A program made the position numbers and the translations under genes. Of a DNA stretch of 64,000 nucleotides, positions 26,307 through 35,473 are shown piece after piece. Source of the DNA: Bacillus cereus ATCC 14579 (GTDB taxonomy: Bacteria; Bacillota; Bacilli; Bacillales; Bacillaceae_G); assembly GCF_000007825.1 (NCBI RefSeq), contig NC_004722.1, positions 1,714,501-1,778,500 on the forward strand, in the 5' to 3' direction. The stretch's first letter is position 1. The number at the start of each line of letters is the position of its first letter. The notes beneath the pieces were generated by a model, which was given only the letters and a program-made list of their open reading frames with translations, ran no database searches and was not told where the DNA came from.

Positions 26307-26347
26307 AAAATTATATAGTTACTTTATGTAAGTAACTATATAATTTT
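26307..26347. promoter_or_regulatory. 18-bp perfect inverted repeat upstream of the dioxygenase gene (possible HxlR-type operator)
   Basis: Arms 26307-26324 and 26330-26347 match perfectly around a TATGT centre; the core is AGTTACTTTATGTAAGTAACT with one base trimmed at either end. TATGTAAGTAA recurs upstream of the frameshifted SDR gene (13069-13079). GTTACTT-N5-AAGTAAC resembles operators reported for HxlR-family redox regulators; no regulator gene is adjacent. Confidence 0.55.
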
Positions 26348-26499
26348 ATTTTGGATTCGTCAAGAAATTAGTTTAAAAGCAAGTCTGAAAAATACATCAT
26401 TTGTCATAATGAAAGCAATTACATATAATATAAAATAAGAAAAGTGAATGGATATTCATTTTCTTAAAGCTATACATAATAGAGTTGGGGGCTGACGAA

Positions 26500-27423
26500 A
26501 TGAATGTACAGGAAAGTTTCGTTACGGCATTGGATGGATCGGAAATTTATTTGCGTAAGTGGTTACCAGAAGGAGATCCGAGAGGAATTATTCAAATTGC
26601 ACATGGCATGACAGAGCATGCAGGGGTGTATACAGAATTTGTAGATGCTTTATTGGAAGCAGGGTATGGTGTTTATGCGCATGATCATAAAGGACATGGG
26701 AAAACAGTAAAAAAAGAAGAAGATTATGGTCATTTTGAACCAAATATAGGCTGGAATCAAGTTGTATCGGATGTTATCTTTGTTTCAGAAAAGATAAAAG
26801 AAGAGCAGTCAAGTCCTTTGTTTTTACTTGGACATAGTATGGGTTCTTTTTTATCAAGACGTGCTGTACAACTTAGAGGCGAATTATATGATGGATTTCT
26901 GATTTCAGGAACAGGTGGAAATCCAGGGCTTTTAGGAGCTATTGGTCATAAAGTAGCAACAATCGAAATGAAATTGCGTGGGGCAAAAACGAAAAGTCCA
27001 ATGTTAAACTTTTTATCTTTCGGAAACTTCAATTCGAACTTTAAGCCAAATCGTACAAAATTTGATTGGTTATCTTCAGATAATAATCAAGTTGATAAAT
27101 ATATTGCGGATCCGTTATGTGGTTTCATTTGTACGACGAGTTTTTACCGAGAATTATTTTCTGGTGTATTAGAAGTAAATAAACTAGAAGAATACAAGAA
27201 GACGCCAAAGAATCTTCCAATACATATATTCTCTGGTGATCGTGATCCTGTTGGCGATATGGGGAAAGGTGTAAAAGAAGTATATGAAAACTATAAAAAA
27301 TGTGGTGTGAAAGACGTGACACTACGTTTATATGAAAATGGTAGACATGAAATGTTTCATGAAGTAAATAAGGATGAAGTATTTAAAGATTTAATTTCGT
27401 GGTTAGATGCGCATAATAAATGA
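26500..27423 (+). CDS. Alpha/beta hydrolase, lysophospholipase / monoacylglycerol lipase-like
   Basis: A 307-residue cytosolic alpha/beta hydrolase. The oxyanion region is IAHGMTEHAGVY, YAHDHKGHGKT follows, the nucleophile elbow is GHSMGSFLS (Ser near residue 114), the acid is in FSGDRDPVG and the histidine in NGRHEMFHE. This is the serine-aminopeptidase-S33/MGL-like layout annotated as lysophospholipase. No signal peptide. The ATG is preceded by TTGGGGGCTGACGAA. Followed by a terminator. Confidence 0.83.
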   Translation: MNVQESFVTALDGSEIYLRKWLPEGDPRGIIQIAHGMTEHAGVYTEFVDALLEAGYGVYAHDHKGHGKTVKKEEDYGHFEPNIGWNQVVSDVIFVSEKIKEEQSSPLFLLGHSMGSFLSRRAVQLRGELYDGFLISGTGGNPGLLGAIGHKVATIEMKLRGAKTKSPMLNFLSFGNFNSNFKPNRTKFDWLSSDNNQVDKYIADPLCGFICTTSFYRELFSGVLEVNKLEEYKKTPKNLPIHIFSGDRDPVGDMGKGVKEVYENYKKCGVKDVTLRLYENGRHEMFHEVNKDEVFKDLISWLDAHNK

Positions 27424-27430
27424 GAAAGAT

Positions 27431-27463
27431 AATCCCAAACTGTTTGTAGTTTGGGATTATTTA
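27431..27463 (+). terminator. Terminator after the lysophospholipase-like gene
   Basis: Stem AATCCCAAACT / AGTTTGGGATT followed by ATTTATT. Confidence 0.78.
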
Positions 27464-27537
27464 TTATACAGAAATAGGGGCAATAAATTCTTAAATTCAC
27501 TTTACTTAATAAAAAATAAAAAAATATTGTATGAGAG

Positions 27538-27569
27538 GAAACCTCACTTTTCTGAAGTGAGGTTTTTTG
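27538..27569 (+). terminator. Second terminator hairpin with no gene of its own
   Basis: Stem GAAACCTCACTT / AAGTGAGGTTT followed by TTTT, about 75 bases after the previous terminator. The short stretch between them holds no reading frame with an RBS; it may be a back-up terminator or the end of a small RNA. Confidence 0.7.
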
Positions 27570-27688
27570 TAGTAACGAAGTAATAGTGAATAAAACTAAT
27601 TTTAAAAGTAATTTAAAATTAAACTTTTTATAAAGCAACAGATGCTCGTTCATAATAGTAGTATAATAGTGAATGAGGTGTTAATAGA

Positions 27689-28333
27689 ATGGAAGATAGA
27701 ACGTTAGGTTTATTACTAGATGTTGTTGGGGAACTATTTTCAGATGAAATTTCAATTGCTGTTTCGAATACGAAAGAATATATTTACTATCGGCCAAGTA
27801 AACGAATTGATTTAAAGATTAGTGTCGGGGATCCTATAAAGGAAGGAACGATTGCTCATAAAGCGATGGTGATGAATCAAAAAACATCTGAGTTTATGAA
27901 TCGGGATGTTTTTGGTATTCCTTATCATGGAATGGCTGTACCATTTTCAAACAATGGAAAGCTTGAAGGGTGCGTGACGGCAATTTATCCAGCTTTAACG
28001 GATGGAAAGTCAGTTGTTACTTTAAAAACAACAGACGGCTGGATTCCGGTTCCTTTTTCAAAGGTTATGTATTTAGAGGCTAAAGATAAAAAGACGTATG
28101 TGAATTCAGAAGAGTTATCAGGAACACATAAATACTCTCTGCAAGAATTCGAATACTTGCTTCCGAAAGATTCATTTATTAGATGTCACCGTTCGTTTAT
28201 TGTAAATGTTAATCATATTAAAGCGATTTATCCTGATACCCATTCTACTTTTGTACTTTCGATGGATAATGGTGAGAGAGTACCAGTTAGTCAATCATAC
28301 GCTAGTTATTTCCGTAAACTTCTAGGATTCTAA
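27689..28333 (+). CDS. LytTR-domain transcriptional regulator
   Basis: A 214-residue protein. The C-terminal part (about residues 115-214) is a LytTR DNA-binding domain: VPFSKVMYLEAKDKKTYV, FIRCHRSFIVNVNHIKAIYP and RVPVSQSYASYFRKLLGF. The N-terminal 110 residues lack the receiver aspartate pattern and read like a small sensory domain (ISIAVSNTKEYIYYRPSKRIDLKISVGDPI...AHKAM), so this is a one-component LytTR protein rather than a response regulator. The CoA-transferase gene begins about 110 bases downstream and is a reasonable target. Confidence 0.8.
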   Translation: MEDRTLGLLLDVVGELFSDEISIAVSNTKEYIYYRPSKRIDLKISVGDPIKEGTIAHKAMVMNQKTSEFMNRDVFGIPYHGMAVPFSNNGKLEGCVTAIYPALTDGKSVVTLKTTDGWIPVPFSKVMYLEAKDKKTYVNSEELSGTHKYSLQEFEYLLPKDSFIRCHRSFIVNVNHIKAIYPDTHSTFVLSMDNGERVPVSQSYASYFRKLLGF

Positions 28334-28460
28334 ATTTTTCTGCTTTAGAACCTAGATTTGCTGTTCTGTCTGAATTTTCGGCATTGTATACTAAAATCCC
28401 TATTTTGATAGTGTTAATGTGTAAAATAATTATGAATATTCAATGAGAGAGGGATTACAT

Positions 28461-29975
28461 ATGGAGAACAATTTAGATAGAATCAGAGATCAACGTCTAA
28501 AAGATCGGGTAGTTACACCTGAAGAAGCAGCTTCCTGGATTCAAAGTGGAATGACTTTAGGCTTAAGTGGGTTTACACGTGCAGGTGATGTAAAAGCAGT
28601 CCCATTTGCGCTTGTAAACCGAGTTAAGAATGATGAATCTTTTAAAGTAAATGTTTATACTGGGGCTTCTTTAGGATCGGATGTAGACAAATTATTTGCT
28701 GAGGCAGGAATTTTAGGGAAAAGATTACCTTTCCAAGCTGACGCTACTATGCGAAAAGGAATTAATAACGGAGACTTTTTATTTGTGGATCAACACTTGT
28801 CTCATACAGCAGAGTTACTCCGTGCTGACGTTCTGGATATAGATTTCGCTATTTTGGAAGCGGTTGCGATTACAGAGGACGGAATGATTATTCCAACCAC
28901 TTCAATTGGAAATTCCTTAGCGTTTTCCTTAAATGCTAAGTCTATTATTATTGAAATGAATATGGCTCAATCCGCGCAATTAGAGGGGCTACATGATCTA
29001 TATGAACCAGGTAAACAAGGGGAGAGGCTTCCAATTCCGCTTGTGAAAACAGATGACCGAATTGGAACAATCGGTATTCCAATTGATCCTGAAAAAGTAA
29101 AGGGAATTGTGTTTACGAATCAATTGGATTCGCCATCGACAATTGTTCCTCCGGATGAAGAAACTGTTATTATGGCACAGCATTTAATAGAATTCCTTCG
29201 AGAAGAAGTCAAAGTAGGCCGATTAACAAATCGTTTAGCGCCGTTACAATCAGGAATTGGTTCAGTGGCTAACGCCGTATTGCATGGAATGTTAGATTCA
29301 GAATTTGAAGATTTAGAAGTATATTCCGAGGTTTTACAAGATGCAGTTTTTGATCTTATGGATGCTGGAAAAGTCAATTTTGCTTCTTGTTGTTCTATCA
29401 CGCTTTCTGAAGAGAAAATGCAACAAGTATTTTCTAACTTTGAAAAATATCGTGACAAATTAATGATGCGTCCACAAGAGATTTCCAATCATCCTGAAAT
29501 TATTCGTCGCCTTGGATTAATCTCAATTAATACTGCATTAGAATTAGATATATACGGAAATGTTAACTCTACTCACGTTTTAGGTACAAAAATGATGAAT
29601 GGTATTGGTGGGTCTGGTGATTTTGCAAGAAATGCTCGCCTAGCTATCTTTGTTACTAAATCGATTGCGAAAGGTGGTAACATTTCAAGTATCGTTCCTT
29701 TCGTTTCTCATGTAGACCATACTGAACATGATGTAGATGTTATCGTCACTGAACAGGGATATGCCGACTTAAGGGGACTTGCGCCAAGAGAAAGAGTGGA
29801 ACTTATTATTGAGAATTGCGCACATCCAATGTATCGTGAACAGCTACGAGCTTATTACGAAGAAGCAAAAATAAGAGGTGGACAAACTCCTCATATTTTA
29901 GAAAAAGCTTTTTCTTGGCATACGAACTATGCTAAAAATGGAACAATGCTTGAAGCGGTAGTAGAAACTGTATAG
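28461..29975 (+). CDS. Acetyl-CoA hydrolase/transferase family CoA-transferase (succinate:acetate type)
   Basis: A 504-residue class I-like CoA-transferase of the Cat1/AarC family. GLSGFTRAGDVKAVP near residue 33, QSGIGSVANAV and the YSEVLQDAVFDL block (catalytic Glu region) are visible; the C-terminal part has NGIGGSGDFARNA and TEQGYADLRGLAPRERV. Such enzymes move CoA between succinate or other acyl groups and acetate, linking acetate use or overflow to the TCA cycle. The start at MENNLDRI follows AGAGAGGGATTACAT; an upstream ATG six codons earlier has no RBS. It lies next to the LytTR regulator. Confidence 0.86.
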   Translation: MENNLDRIRDQRLKDRVVTPEEAASWIQSGMTLGLSGFTRAGDVKAVPFALVNRVKNDESFKVNVYTGASLGSDVDKLFAEAGILGKRLPFQADATMRKGINNGDFLFVDQHLSHTAELLRADVLDIDFAILEAVAITEDGMIIPTTSIGNSLAFSLNAKSIIIEMNMAQSAQLEGLHDLYEPGKQGERLPIPLVKTDDRIGTIGIPIDPEKVKGIVFTNQLDSPSTIVPPDEETVIMAQHLIEFLREEVKVGRLTNRLAPLQSGIGSVANAVLHGMLDSEFEDLEVYSEVLQDAVFDLMDAGKVNFASCCSITLSEEKMQQVFSNFEKYRDKLMMRPQEISNHPEIIRRLGLISINTALELDIYGNVNSTHVLGTKMMNGIGGSGDFARNARLAIFVTKSIAKGGNISSIVPFVSHVDHTEHDVDVIVTEQGYADLRGLAPRERVELIIENCAHPMYREQLRAYYEEAKIRGGQTPHILEKAFSWHTNYAKNGTMLEAVVETV

Positions 29976-30031
29976 GTTTGTATCGTACGAAATAGTAAAA
30001 CGAATGAGTGAGCTTGAAGATTAAATTTTAG

Positions 30032-30071
30032 AAAAAGAGAACGCCAACTTTTAGGGATGGCGTTCTTTTTC
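30032..30071 (+). terminator. Terminator after the CoA-transferase gene
   Basis: Stem AAAGAGAACGCCA / TGGCGTTCTTTTT with T-run; one bulged base. Confidence 0.8.
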
Positions 30072-30213
30072 TTTAAAAAAATTGTTGAAAATCGTACTGA
30101 TTATAATAAAGATTTATAAAACCAATTTCTATTTTATGGAAATTAAAGGTTTTTTTGAAGTGCTTTCCGAATCAATTTAGTAGTGTACATATTGAAAGTG
30201 AGGAAAAAGAATC

Positions 30214-30657
30214 ATGAAGATAAGAGAAGCATTATTAAGTGAAGCAAATGAATTAAGTGAACTCGCACTGCATTCAAAAGCAACGTGGAATTATAGTGAA
30301 GAATTCATACTTGCTTGTAAGGAAGATTTAACAATTACGGAAGAGTACATAAAAAATAATTTTGTATATGTTTTAGTAAACGATAATGCGAAGATTGGTT
30401 TTTTCTCATTTTTACGTAATGATAAAGCTCTCGATTTCTTGTACATTCATCCTCATTACAAAGGAAAAGGTTACGGGAAAATACTTTGGGAGTATGTAAT
30501 AGAAAAAGCCAATGAACTAGGATTAAAAAGTTTTACAATTGATAGTGATCCGAATGCAAAAGGATATTACTTGAAAATGGGAGCACAGTTAATAGGAGAG
30601 ACACCATCAACTGTCTTTAAGGGTCGTGTACTGCCTCTTTTGAAATATGATGTGTAA
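30214..30657 (+). CDS. GNAT family N-acetyltransferase
   Basis: A 147-residue single-domain GNAT: IREALLSEANELSELAL (beta1-alpha1), DFLYIHPHYKGKGYGKILWEYV with the acetyl-CoA loop K-G-K-G-Y-G-K, then SFTIDSDPNAKGYYLKMGA (motif B). The substrate is unknown. RBS GTGAGGAAAAAG. The YunG-family gene follows 27 bases later with its own RBS, so they may be co-transcribed. Confidence 0.82.
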   Translation: MKIREALLSEANELSELALHSKATWNYSEEFILACKEDLTITEEYIKNNFVYVLVNDNAKIGFFSFLRNDKALDFLYIHPHYKGKGYGKILWEYVIEKANELGLKSFTIDSDPNAKGYYLKMGAQLIGETPSTVFKGRVLPLLKYDV

Positions 30658-30684
30658 AACTATTAATAGTAGGGGAAGATTAGA

Positions 30685-31044
30685 ATGGATGATGTAAAGG
30701 AAAAAAGAATATATGAAGCACTAATAAAATCGTGGTCGATTGAAACGAGTTCAAAGTGGACAATTGAAAACCCAGCAAAGGGACAATGTGGTGTTACAGC
30801 TCTTGTCGTTCAAGACATATACGGAGGAGAAATTAAAAAGACAAAAGTAAGAGAGGTATGGCACTTTTATAACTTTATAGATGGGCAGAGATTTGATTTT
30901 ACAGAGACTCAATTCAATGGGAAATTGAATTATATGGATGAAAAGTCAAATCGGGAAGAAGCATTTGCAGATACAAATGAAAAGCAATATAACATTTTGA
31001 AGGGAAAAATAACGAAAGAATTAAAATTATCTTTTGACTCTTAA
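30685..31044 (+). CDS. YunG family protein
   Basis: A 119-residue cytosolic protein resembling B. subtilis YunG: ALIKSWSIETSSKWTIENPAKGQCGVTALVVQDIYGGEI is the diagnostic block, and VREVWHFYNFIDGQRFDFTETQF follows. The Cys in QCGVT and the His in VWHFYN suggest a papain-like/transglutaminase-like fold, but activity is not established. RBS AGGGGAAG before the ATG. Confidence 0.75.
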   Translation: MDDVKEKRIYEALIKSWSIETSSKWTIENPAKGQCGVTALVVQDIYGGEIKKTKVREVWHFYNFIDGQRFDFTETQFNGKLNYMDEKSNREEAFADTNEKQYNILKGKITKELKLSFDS

Positions 31045-31045
31045 T

Positions 31046-31083
31046 CTTTAATAAGTTACTATAATGGTGGTAACTTATTAAAG
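31046..31083. promoter_or_regulatory. 14-bp perfect inverted repeat flanking a TATAAT, upstream of mtaD
   Basis: CTTTAATAAGTTAC (31046-31059), spacer TATAATGGTG, GTAACTTATTAAAG (31070-31083). The spacer begins with a perfect -10 hexamer. There is no T-run, so an operator covering the promoter is more likely than a terminator. It lies 33 bases before the TTG start of the deaminase gene. Confidence 0.6.
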
Positions 31084-31115
31084 GGAACTTCATAGAGTTG
31101 AAAGGGGAAATACTT

Positions 31116-32423
31116 TTGAAAACAACTTATGTAAACGCTACAATTGTAACGATGAATGAACAAAACGAAGTGATAGAAAATGGATATATCATTGTAGAAA
31201 ATGATCAAATTATAGATGTAAAGAGCGGAGAATTCGCTAATGATTTTGAAGTAGATGAAGTAATTGACATGAAAGGAAAGTGGGTTTTACCAGGGCTTGT
31301 AAACACACATACACACGTTGTAATGAGTCTCTTAAGAGGTATTGGCGATGATATGTTATTACAACCATGGCTGGAGACGAGAATTTGGCCACTTGAAAGT
31401 CAGTTTACTCCAGAGCTTGCGGTTGCTAGTACGGAATTAGGATTACTTGAAATGGTGAAAAGTGGTACAACATCATTCTCTGACATGTTTAATCCAATTG
31501 GAGTAGATCAAGACGCAATTATGGAAACGGTATCAAGGAGCGGGATGCGAGCTGCTGTTTCAAGGACTTTATTTAGCTTCGGAACGAAAGACGATGAAAA
31601 GAAAGCGATTGAAGAAGCTGAGAAATATGTGAAGCGTTACTATAACGAAAGTGACATGTTAACTACGATGGTTGCACCACATAGTCCATATACATGTAGT
31701 ACAGAATTGTTAGAAGAGTGCGCACGGATTGCAGTAGAGAATCAAACGATGGTTCATATCCATCTTTCTGAAACAGAGCGTGAAGTACGTGATATTGAAG
31801 CACAATATGGAAAACGTCCAGTAGAATATGCAGCGAGCTGCGGATTGTTTAAACGCCCAACAGTTATTGCACACGGTGTAGTATTAAATGATGATGAGCG
31901 TGCATTTTTAGCAGAACATGATGTTCGAGTAGCACATAACCCAAATAGTAATTTAAAACTAGGTTCTGGTATAGCGAATGTAAAAGCGATGCTAGAAGCA
32001 GGAATAAAAGTAGGAATTGCAACAGATAGTGTTGCATCTAACAATAATTTAGACATGTTTGAAGAAATGCGCATAGCGACTTTATTACAAAAAGGTATTC
32101 ACCAAGATGCAACAGCATTACCAGTTGAAACAGCTCTTTCTCTTGCGACAAAAGGAGCTGCGGAAGTAATCGGGATGAAACAAACAGGGTCACTAGAAGC
32201 TGGTAAGTGTGCTGATTTTATTACGATTGACCCGTCTAATAAGCCGCATTTACAACCAGCGGATGAAGTGTTATCACACCTTGTATATGCTGCTAGTGGA
32301 AAAGATATAAGCGATGTAATTATTAACGGAAAACATGTCGTTTGGAATGGCGAATGTAAAACGTTAGATGAAGAGCGTATTATATTTGAAGCAAGTCGTT
32401 ATAAACGAGGTTTGCAAAGATAG
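31116..32423 (+). CDS. mtaD: 5-methylthioadenosine/S-adenosylhomocysteine deaminase
   Basis: A 435-residue amidohydrolase. PGLVNTHTHVVMSLLRG carries the HxH metal site, SGTTSFSDMFNP and VAPHSPYTCS the substrate region, VHIHLSETEREV the third His, IAHGVVL the fourth and GIATDSVASNNNLDM the metal Asp. The TrzN/MtaD-type enzyme deaminates MTA and SAH to the inosyl derivatives in methionine-cycle recycling. The start codon is TTG: AAAGGGGAAATACT precedes it, and the resulting N terminus (MKTTYVNATIVTMNEQ) and length fit the family; a TTG six codons upstream has no RBS. Confidence 0.88.
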   Translation: MKTTYVNATIVTMNEQNEVIENGYIIVENDQIIDVKSGEFANDFEVDEVIDMKGKWVLPGLVNTHTHVVMSLLRGIGDDMLLQPWLETRIWPLESQFTPELAVASTELGLLEMVKSGTTSFSDMFNPIGVDQDAIMETVSRSGMRAAVSRTLFSFGTKDDEKKAIEEAEKYVKRYYNESDMLTTMVAPHSPYTCSTELLEECARIAVENQTMVHIHLSETEREVRDIEAQYGKRPVEYAASCGLFKRPTVIAHGVVLNDDERAFLAEHDVRVAHNPNSNLKLGSGIANVKAMLEAGIKVGIATDSVASNNNLDMFEEMRIATLLQKGIHQDATALPVETALSLATKGAAEVIGMKQTGSLEAGKCADFITIDPSNKPHLQPADEVLSHLVYAASGKDISDVIINGKHVVWNGECKTLDEERIIFEASRYKRGLQR

Positions 32424-32441
32424 ATAATTATGTGGCAGTTG

Positions 32442-32475
32442 AAAAAGCTATCCTTTTAAAAGGATAGCTTTTTTC
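32442..32475 (+). terminator. Terminator after mtaD
   Basis: Perfect stem AAAAAGCTATCCTTTT / AAAAGGATAGCTTTTT with T-run. Confidence 0.88.
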
Positions 32476-32576
32476 TTGAACGAATAAATATTCAAAAGAA
32501 TGTCGCATCTTTCTGTTAGTATTTCTGCTATAATATATTACGCTTTATAATATTTTATATTTAAGGAGAACAACTC

Positions 32577-34205
32577 ATGAAGCGAAAAAAGAGCCATTTA
32601 ATGGTAATGGCACTTGTTACATCTTTATTATTAACAGCTTGTAATAATAAAGCGAATAAAAGTGATACAGAGGTTAAAAAACAAGTGTTAAATGTAACAG
32701 TATCAGAAGAAATTCCTTCTCTGGACACTGCGAAAACAATGGATGGTACATCAGCCCACGTTATGCAGAATATATTTGAGGGGTTATATGTATTAAATGA
32801 TCAAGATCAGCCTATTCCAGCAGTAGCAAGATCGTGTAAAAGAAGTGAAGATGGTAAGAAATATACATTTGATTTGCGTAAAGATGCAAAATGGTCAAAT
32901 GGAGACAGTGTGACAGCAAATGATTTTATATTTGCATGGAAACGTGCAATTAATCCTGAAACGGCATCTCAATATGCATACATGCTCTTTTATGTGAAAA
33001 ATGCGAAAGAGATTAATAAGGGAACAATGCCTCTTGATGCACTTGGGGTTAAAGCAATAAATAATTATACGTTAGAAGTTGAACTCGAACAGCCAGTTCC
33101 GTATTTTTTACAGTTGTTAGCACTACCTATATACTTACCACAGCATGAATCATTTTTGAACGAACAAGGAAACAATTATGCATTGGAACCTAGTAATCTC
33201 ATATATAACGGTCCATTTGTATTAGAAAAATGGAAGCATGAACAAGAGTTTCAATTAAAGAAGAATGCTACATATTGGGATCGAAAGAAAGTGAAATTAG
33301 ACGAAATAAACTTTCATATCGTAAAGGATACAATGACAGCTGTAAATTTATATGAAGCCGGAGATTTAGATCGAGTACCTATTAATTCGCAAGTTGTAGA
33401 CAAGTATAAAGGGAATAAGGAATTACATATGTCGAGTGATCCTGGAATTGCTATGCTTCGTTTTAATGAAAAAAATAACGCGTTAGCAAATAAAAAGGTG
33501 CGTCAATCTATTTCATTAGCGTTAAATAAAGATGATTTCGTTGCTCACTTTATTAATAACGGAGCAAAACCTGCAAGTGGACTTGTACCAGTTGGTCATG
33601 TAAATGAAGTGACTGGTAAAGATTTTAGAAAAGAAAATGGAGATATTTCCTCATATGATTTGCAAAATGCGAAAAAACTTTGGGAAGAAGCGAAAAAAGA
33701 GCTTGGGGTAGAACAAGTAAACCTAGAGTTCTTAACGTTCGAACAAGATAACGCAATACGTATGGCAGAATATATAAAAGGTGATTTAGAGAAGAATTTG
33801 CAAGGGTTAACGATACAAATTAAACAACAGCCATTTAAGCAAAAATTACAGTTAGAACAAATAGGTGATTACGATATAACTATGGCAAATTGGGGACCTG
33901 ACTATAAAGACCCAATTAGTTATTTAGAGTTATTTACGACAGGGAATCCGAATAATAAAATGAATTATTCTAATGTTCGTTACGATGAATTAATAAAGAA
34001 AGCGAAAACGGATTTTGTACTAGATACGGAAAATCGATGGAAAGCGTTGCGAGAAGCCGAGCAGGTATTATTAGAAGATGCTGCGGTGGCGCCGCTTTAT
34101 CATATTGGCTCAGCATATGTACAAAAGGATTATGTAAAAGGAATTGAAAAGCATCAATTTGGTGGTATTTATACTTATAAGAATGCTTATATTGCTAATG
34201 AATAA
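32577..34205 (+). CDS. Oligopeptide ABC transporter substrate-binding lipoprotein (OppA-like)
   Basis: A 542-residue extracellular lipoprotein: N-terminal basic region and hydrophobic stretch ending in the lipobox LLTAC (Cys near residue 21), then a family 5 solute-binding protein: EIPSLDTAKTMDGTSAHVMQNIFEGLYVL, YTFDLRKDAKWSNGDSVTANDFIFAWKRAI and WGPDYKDPISYLELF. It captures oligopeptides for an Opp-type ABC importer. No permease or ATPase genes are next to it, so it is an orphan binding protein, as is common in the B. cereus group. RBS AAGGAGAAC. Confidence 0.9.
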   Translation: MKRKKSHLMVMALVTSLLLTACNNKANKSDTEVKKQVLNVTVSEEIPSLDTAKTMDGTSAHVMQNIFEGLYVLNDQDQPIPAVARSCKRSEDGKKYTFDLRKDAKWSNGDSVTANDFIFAWKRAINPETASQYAYMLFYVKNAKEINKGTMPLDALGVKAINNYTLEVELEQPVPYFLQLLALPIYLPQHESFLNEQGNNYALEPSNLIYNGPFVLEKWKHEQEFQLKKNATYWDRKKVKLDEINFHIVKDTMTAVNLYEAGDLDRVPINSQVVDKYKGNKELHMSSDPGIAMLRFNEKNNALANKKVRQSISLALNKDDFVAHFINNGAKPASGLVPVGHVNEVTGKDFRKENGDISSYDLQNAKKLWEEAKKELGVEQVNLEFLTFEQDNAIRMAEYIKGDLEKNLQGLTIQIKQQPFKQKLQLEQIGDYDITMANWGPDYKDPISYLELFTTGNPNNKMNYSNVRYDELIKKAKTDFVLDTENRWKALREAEQVLLEDAAVAPLYHIGSAYVQKDYVKGIEKHQFGGIYTYKNAYIANE

Positions 34206-34209
34206 ATAC

Positions 34210-34244
34210 AAAAAACCTTACTTTTTAAAAGTAAGGTTTTTTTT
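34210..34244 (+). terminator. Terminator after the OppA-like gene
   Basis: Stem AAAAACCTTACTTTT / AAAAGTAAGGTTTTT with long T-run. Confidence 0.87.
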
Positions 34245-34549
34245 ACAGAGGACCGGGAAATCCTTTGGTGGTGTTCCTAGCATATAAAGAAGAGAAGTGC
34301 AAAATTGTAGTTACACATTCATAAGAAGTTGCAACAAATAATATTGAGCAGTTTGTTTAAGTAAAGAGAAGAATAGAAATATAGCATACAAGGAATAAGG
34401 GAATGTAGTACAGATCAGCATACAAGCATTTTCTTTCTGTAACTATGTTTGTTTTTAATTATATAAAAAAATATTAGGTTATATATTTTGTCCTTGGTAT
34501 ACTTAAAAGGTAATTTGGGGTATTAAGATGAATTGATAGAGGTGTTTGT
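34245..34549. other. Intergenic stretch with no recognised feature
   Basis: About 300 AT-rich bases before the 266-aa gene. No reading frame with an RBS, no hairpin with a T-run and no repeat was found; a promoter for the downstream gene is presumably in its last 80 bases (TTGTCC...TATACT). Confidence 0.4.
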
Positions 34550-35350
34550 GTGGAATTATTTGAGTATTATAAAAAAAGGGGGCGGTTTAAGTGTTTAATT
34601 GGGACAGGGATTTTTCTCTTTGGATTATATTGTCTGTATAATAGTTGGGGTGATGTTAATTGGGGAGAAATAATATTTATGGTTATAGCTTCTTTTGTTT
34701 TTGGGGGGATTGGATTTTGGCAATTAAGAAAAGGGAACTTATTAGAAGAGAATATAGCTAAAAATGATTTGAAGTTTTGGGATATTGATACTTATGTTTT
34801 ACTAGAATTACCTCAAAATAATAAACATTACGGTTTATATACTCCCGATGGGGCCTATATAGTAGGAACAACTATGGTTTCAACTGATATAATTTCTTCA
34901 AAATTACCTTTTTTAAAAAACAAGCAAGTTATTGGATTGGAAGCAAAGGATGGGGAAACTCTTGCATATTTTCATAGTGAAGTTGAAAACTATGATTGGG
35001 CTATTTATGACTCAAATTATAATTGTGTAGGTATGTTTAAAGAAAATATGATACAAGGATTTGGAATGGTACGTGGTTCTTTAATGAATGAAAAAGAGAT
35101 AAGACTTTCTGAAGTAGAAGTTGGATTTGATTTTTTCGAAACTTCTTTTCGTACAATGGATAACCGGATATTAATAAACTGTAAAAGAGGATATATGCCT
35201 TTGGAATGGAGCGAAAGATTCGGATTAAATGTACCTATTATTAAATTAGGTAATAATATTTCTAATGCTGAAAAGATATTTGGTTTAGGGGTTCTTTTCT
35301 ACATTTTAGAAACAATTAAAGTAAGAAAAAGTAGGGTTTTTAATGATTAG
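34550..35350 (+). CDS. Hypothetical membrane protein, 266 aa
   Basis: Two membrane helices near the N terminus (CLIGTGIFLFGLYCLYNSW and IIFMVIASFVFGGIGFWQL), then a soluble domain of about 190 residues rich in beta strands (YGLYTPDGAYIVGTTMV, WAIYDSNYNCVGMFKEN, RTMDNRILINCKRGYMPLEW). The strand pattern is reminiscent of tubby-C-terminal/scramblase-like (LURP-one) barrels, but that is only an impression. The start is GTG behind GAGGTGTTT. Not recognised otherwise; no evident operon partner. Confidence 0.55.
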   Translation: MELFEYYKKRGRFKCLIGTGIFLFGLYCLYNSWGDVNWGEIIFMVIASFVFGGIGFWQLRKGNLLEENIAKNDLKFWDIDTYVLLELPQNNKHYGLYTPDGAYIVGTTMVSTDIISSKLPFLKNKQVIGLEAKDGETLAYFHSEVENYDWAIYDSNYNCVGMFKENMIQGFGMVRGSLMNEKEIRLSEVEVGFDFFETSFRTMDNRILINCKRGYMPLEWSERFGLNVPIIKLGNNISNAEKIFGLGVLFYILETIKVRKSRVFND

Positions 35351-35473
35351 AGTTTCAAAAATTATTTAAAAAAGAAATTGAAGAAAAGCAGTGATTCTTT
35401 TTAGGTGTTGGTGTTTTTGAAATAGTTAAAGAATGAATCTTAATTCACATATACATAAAAAAGGGGAATTTCT

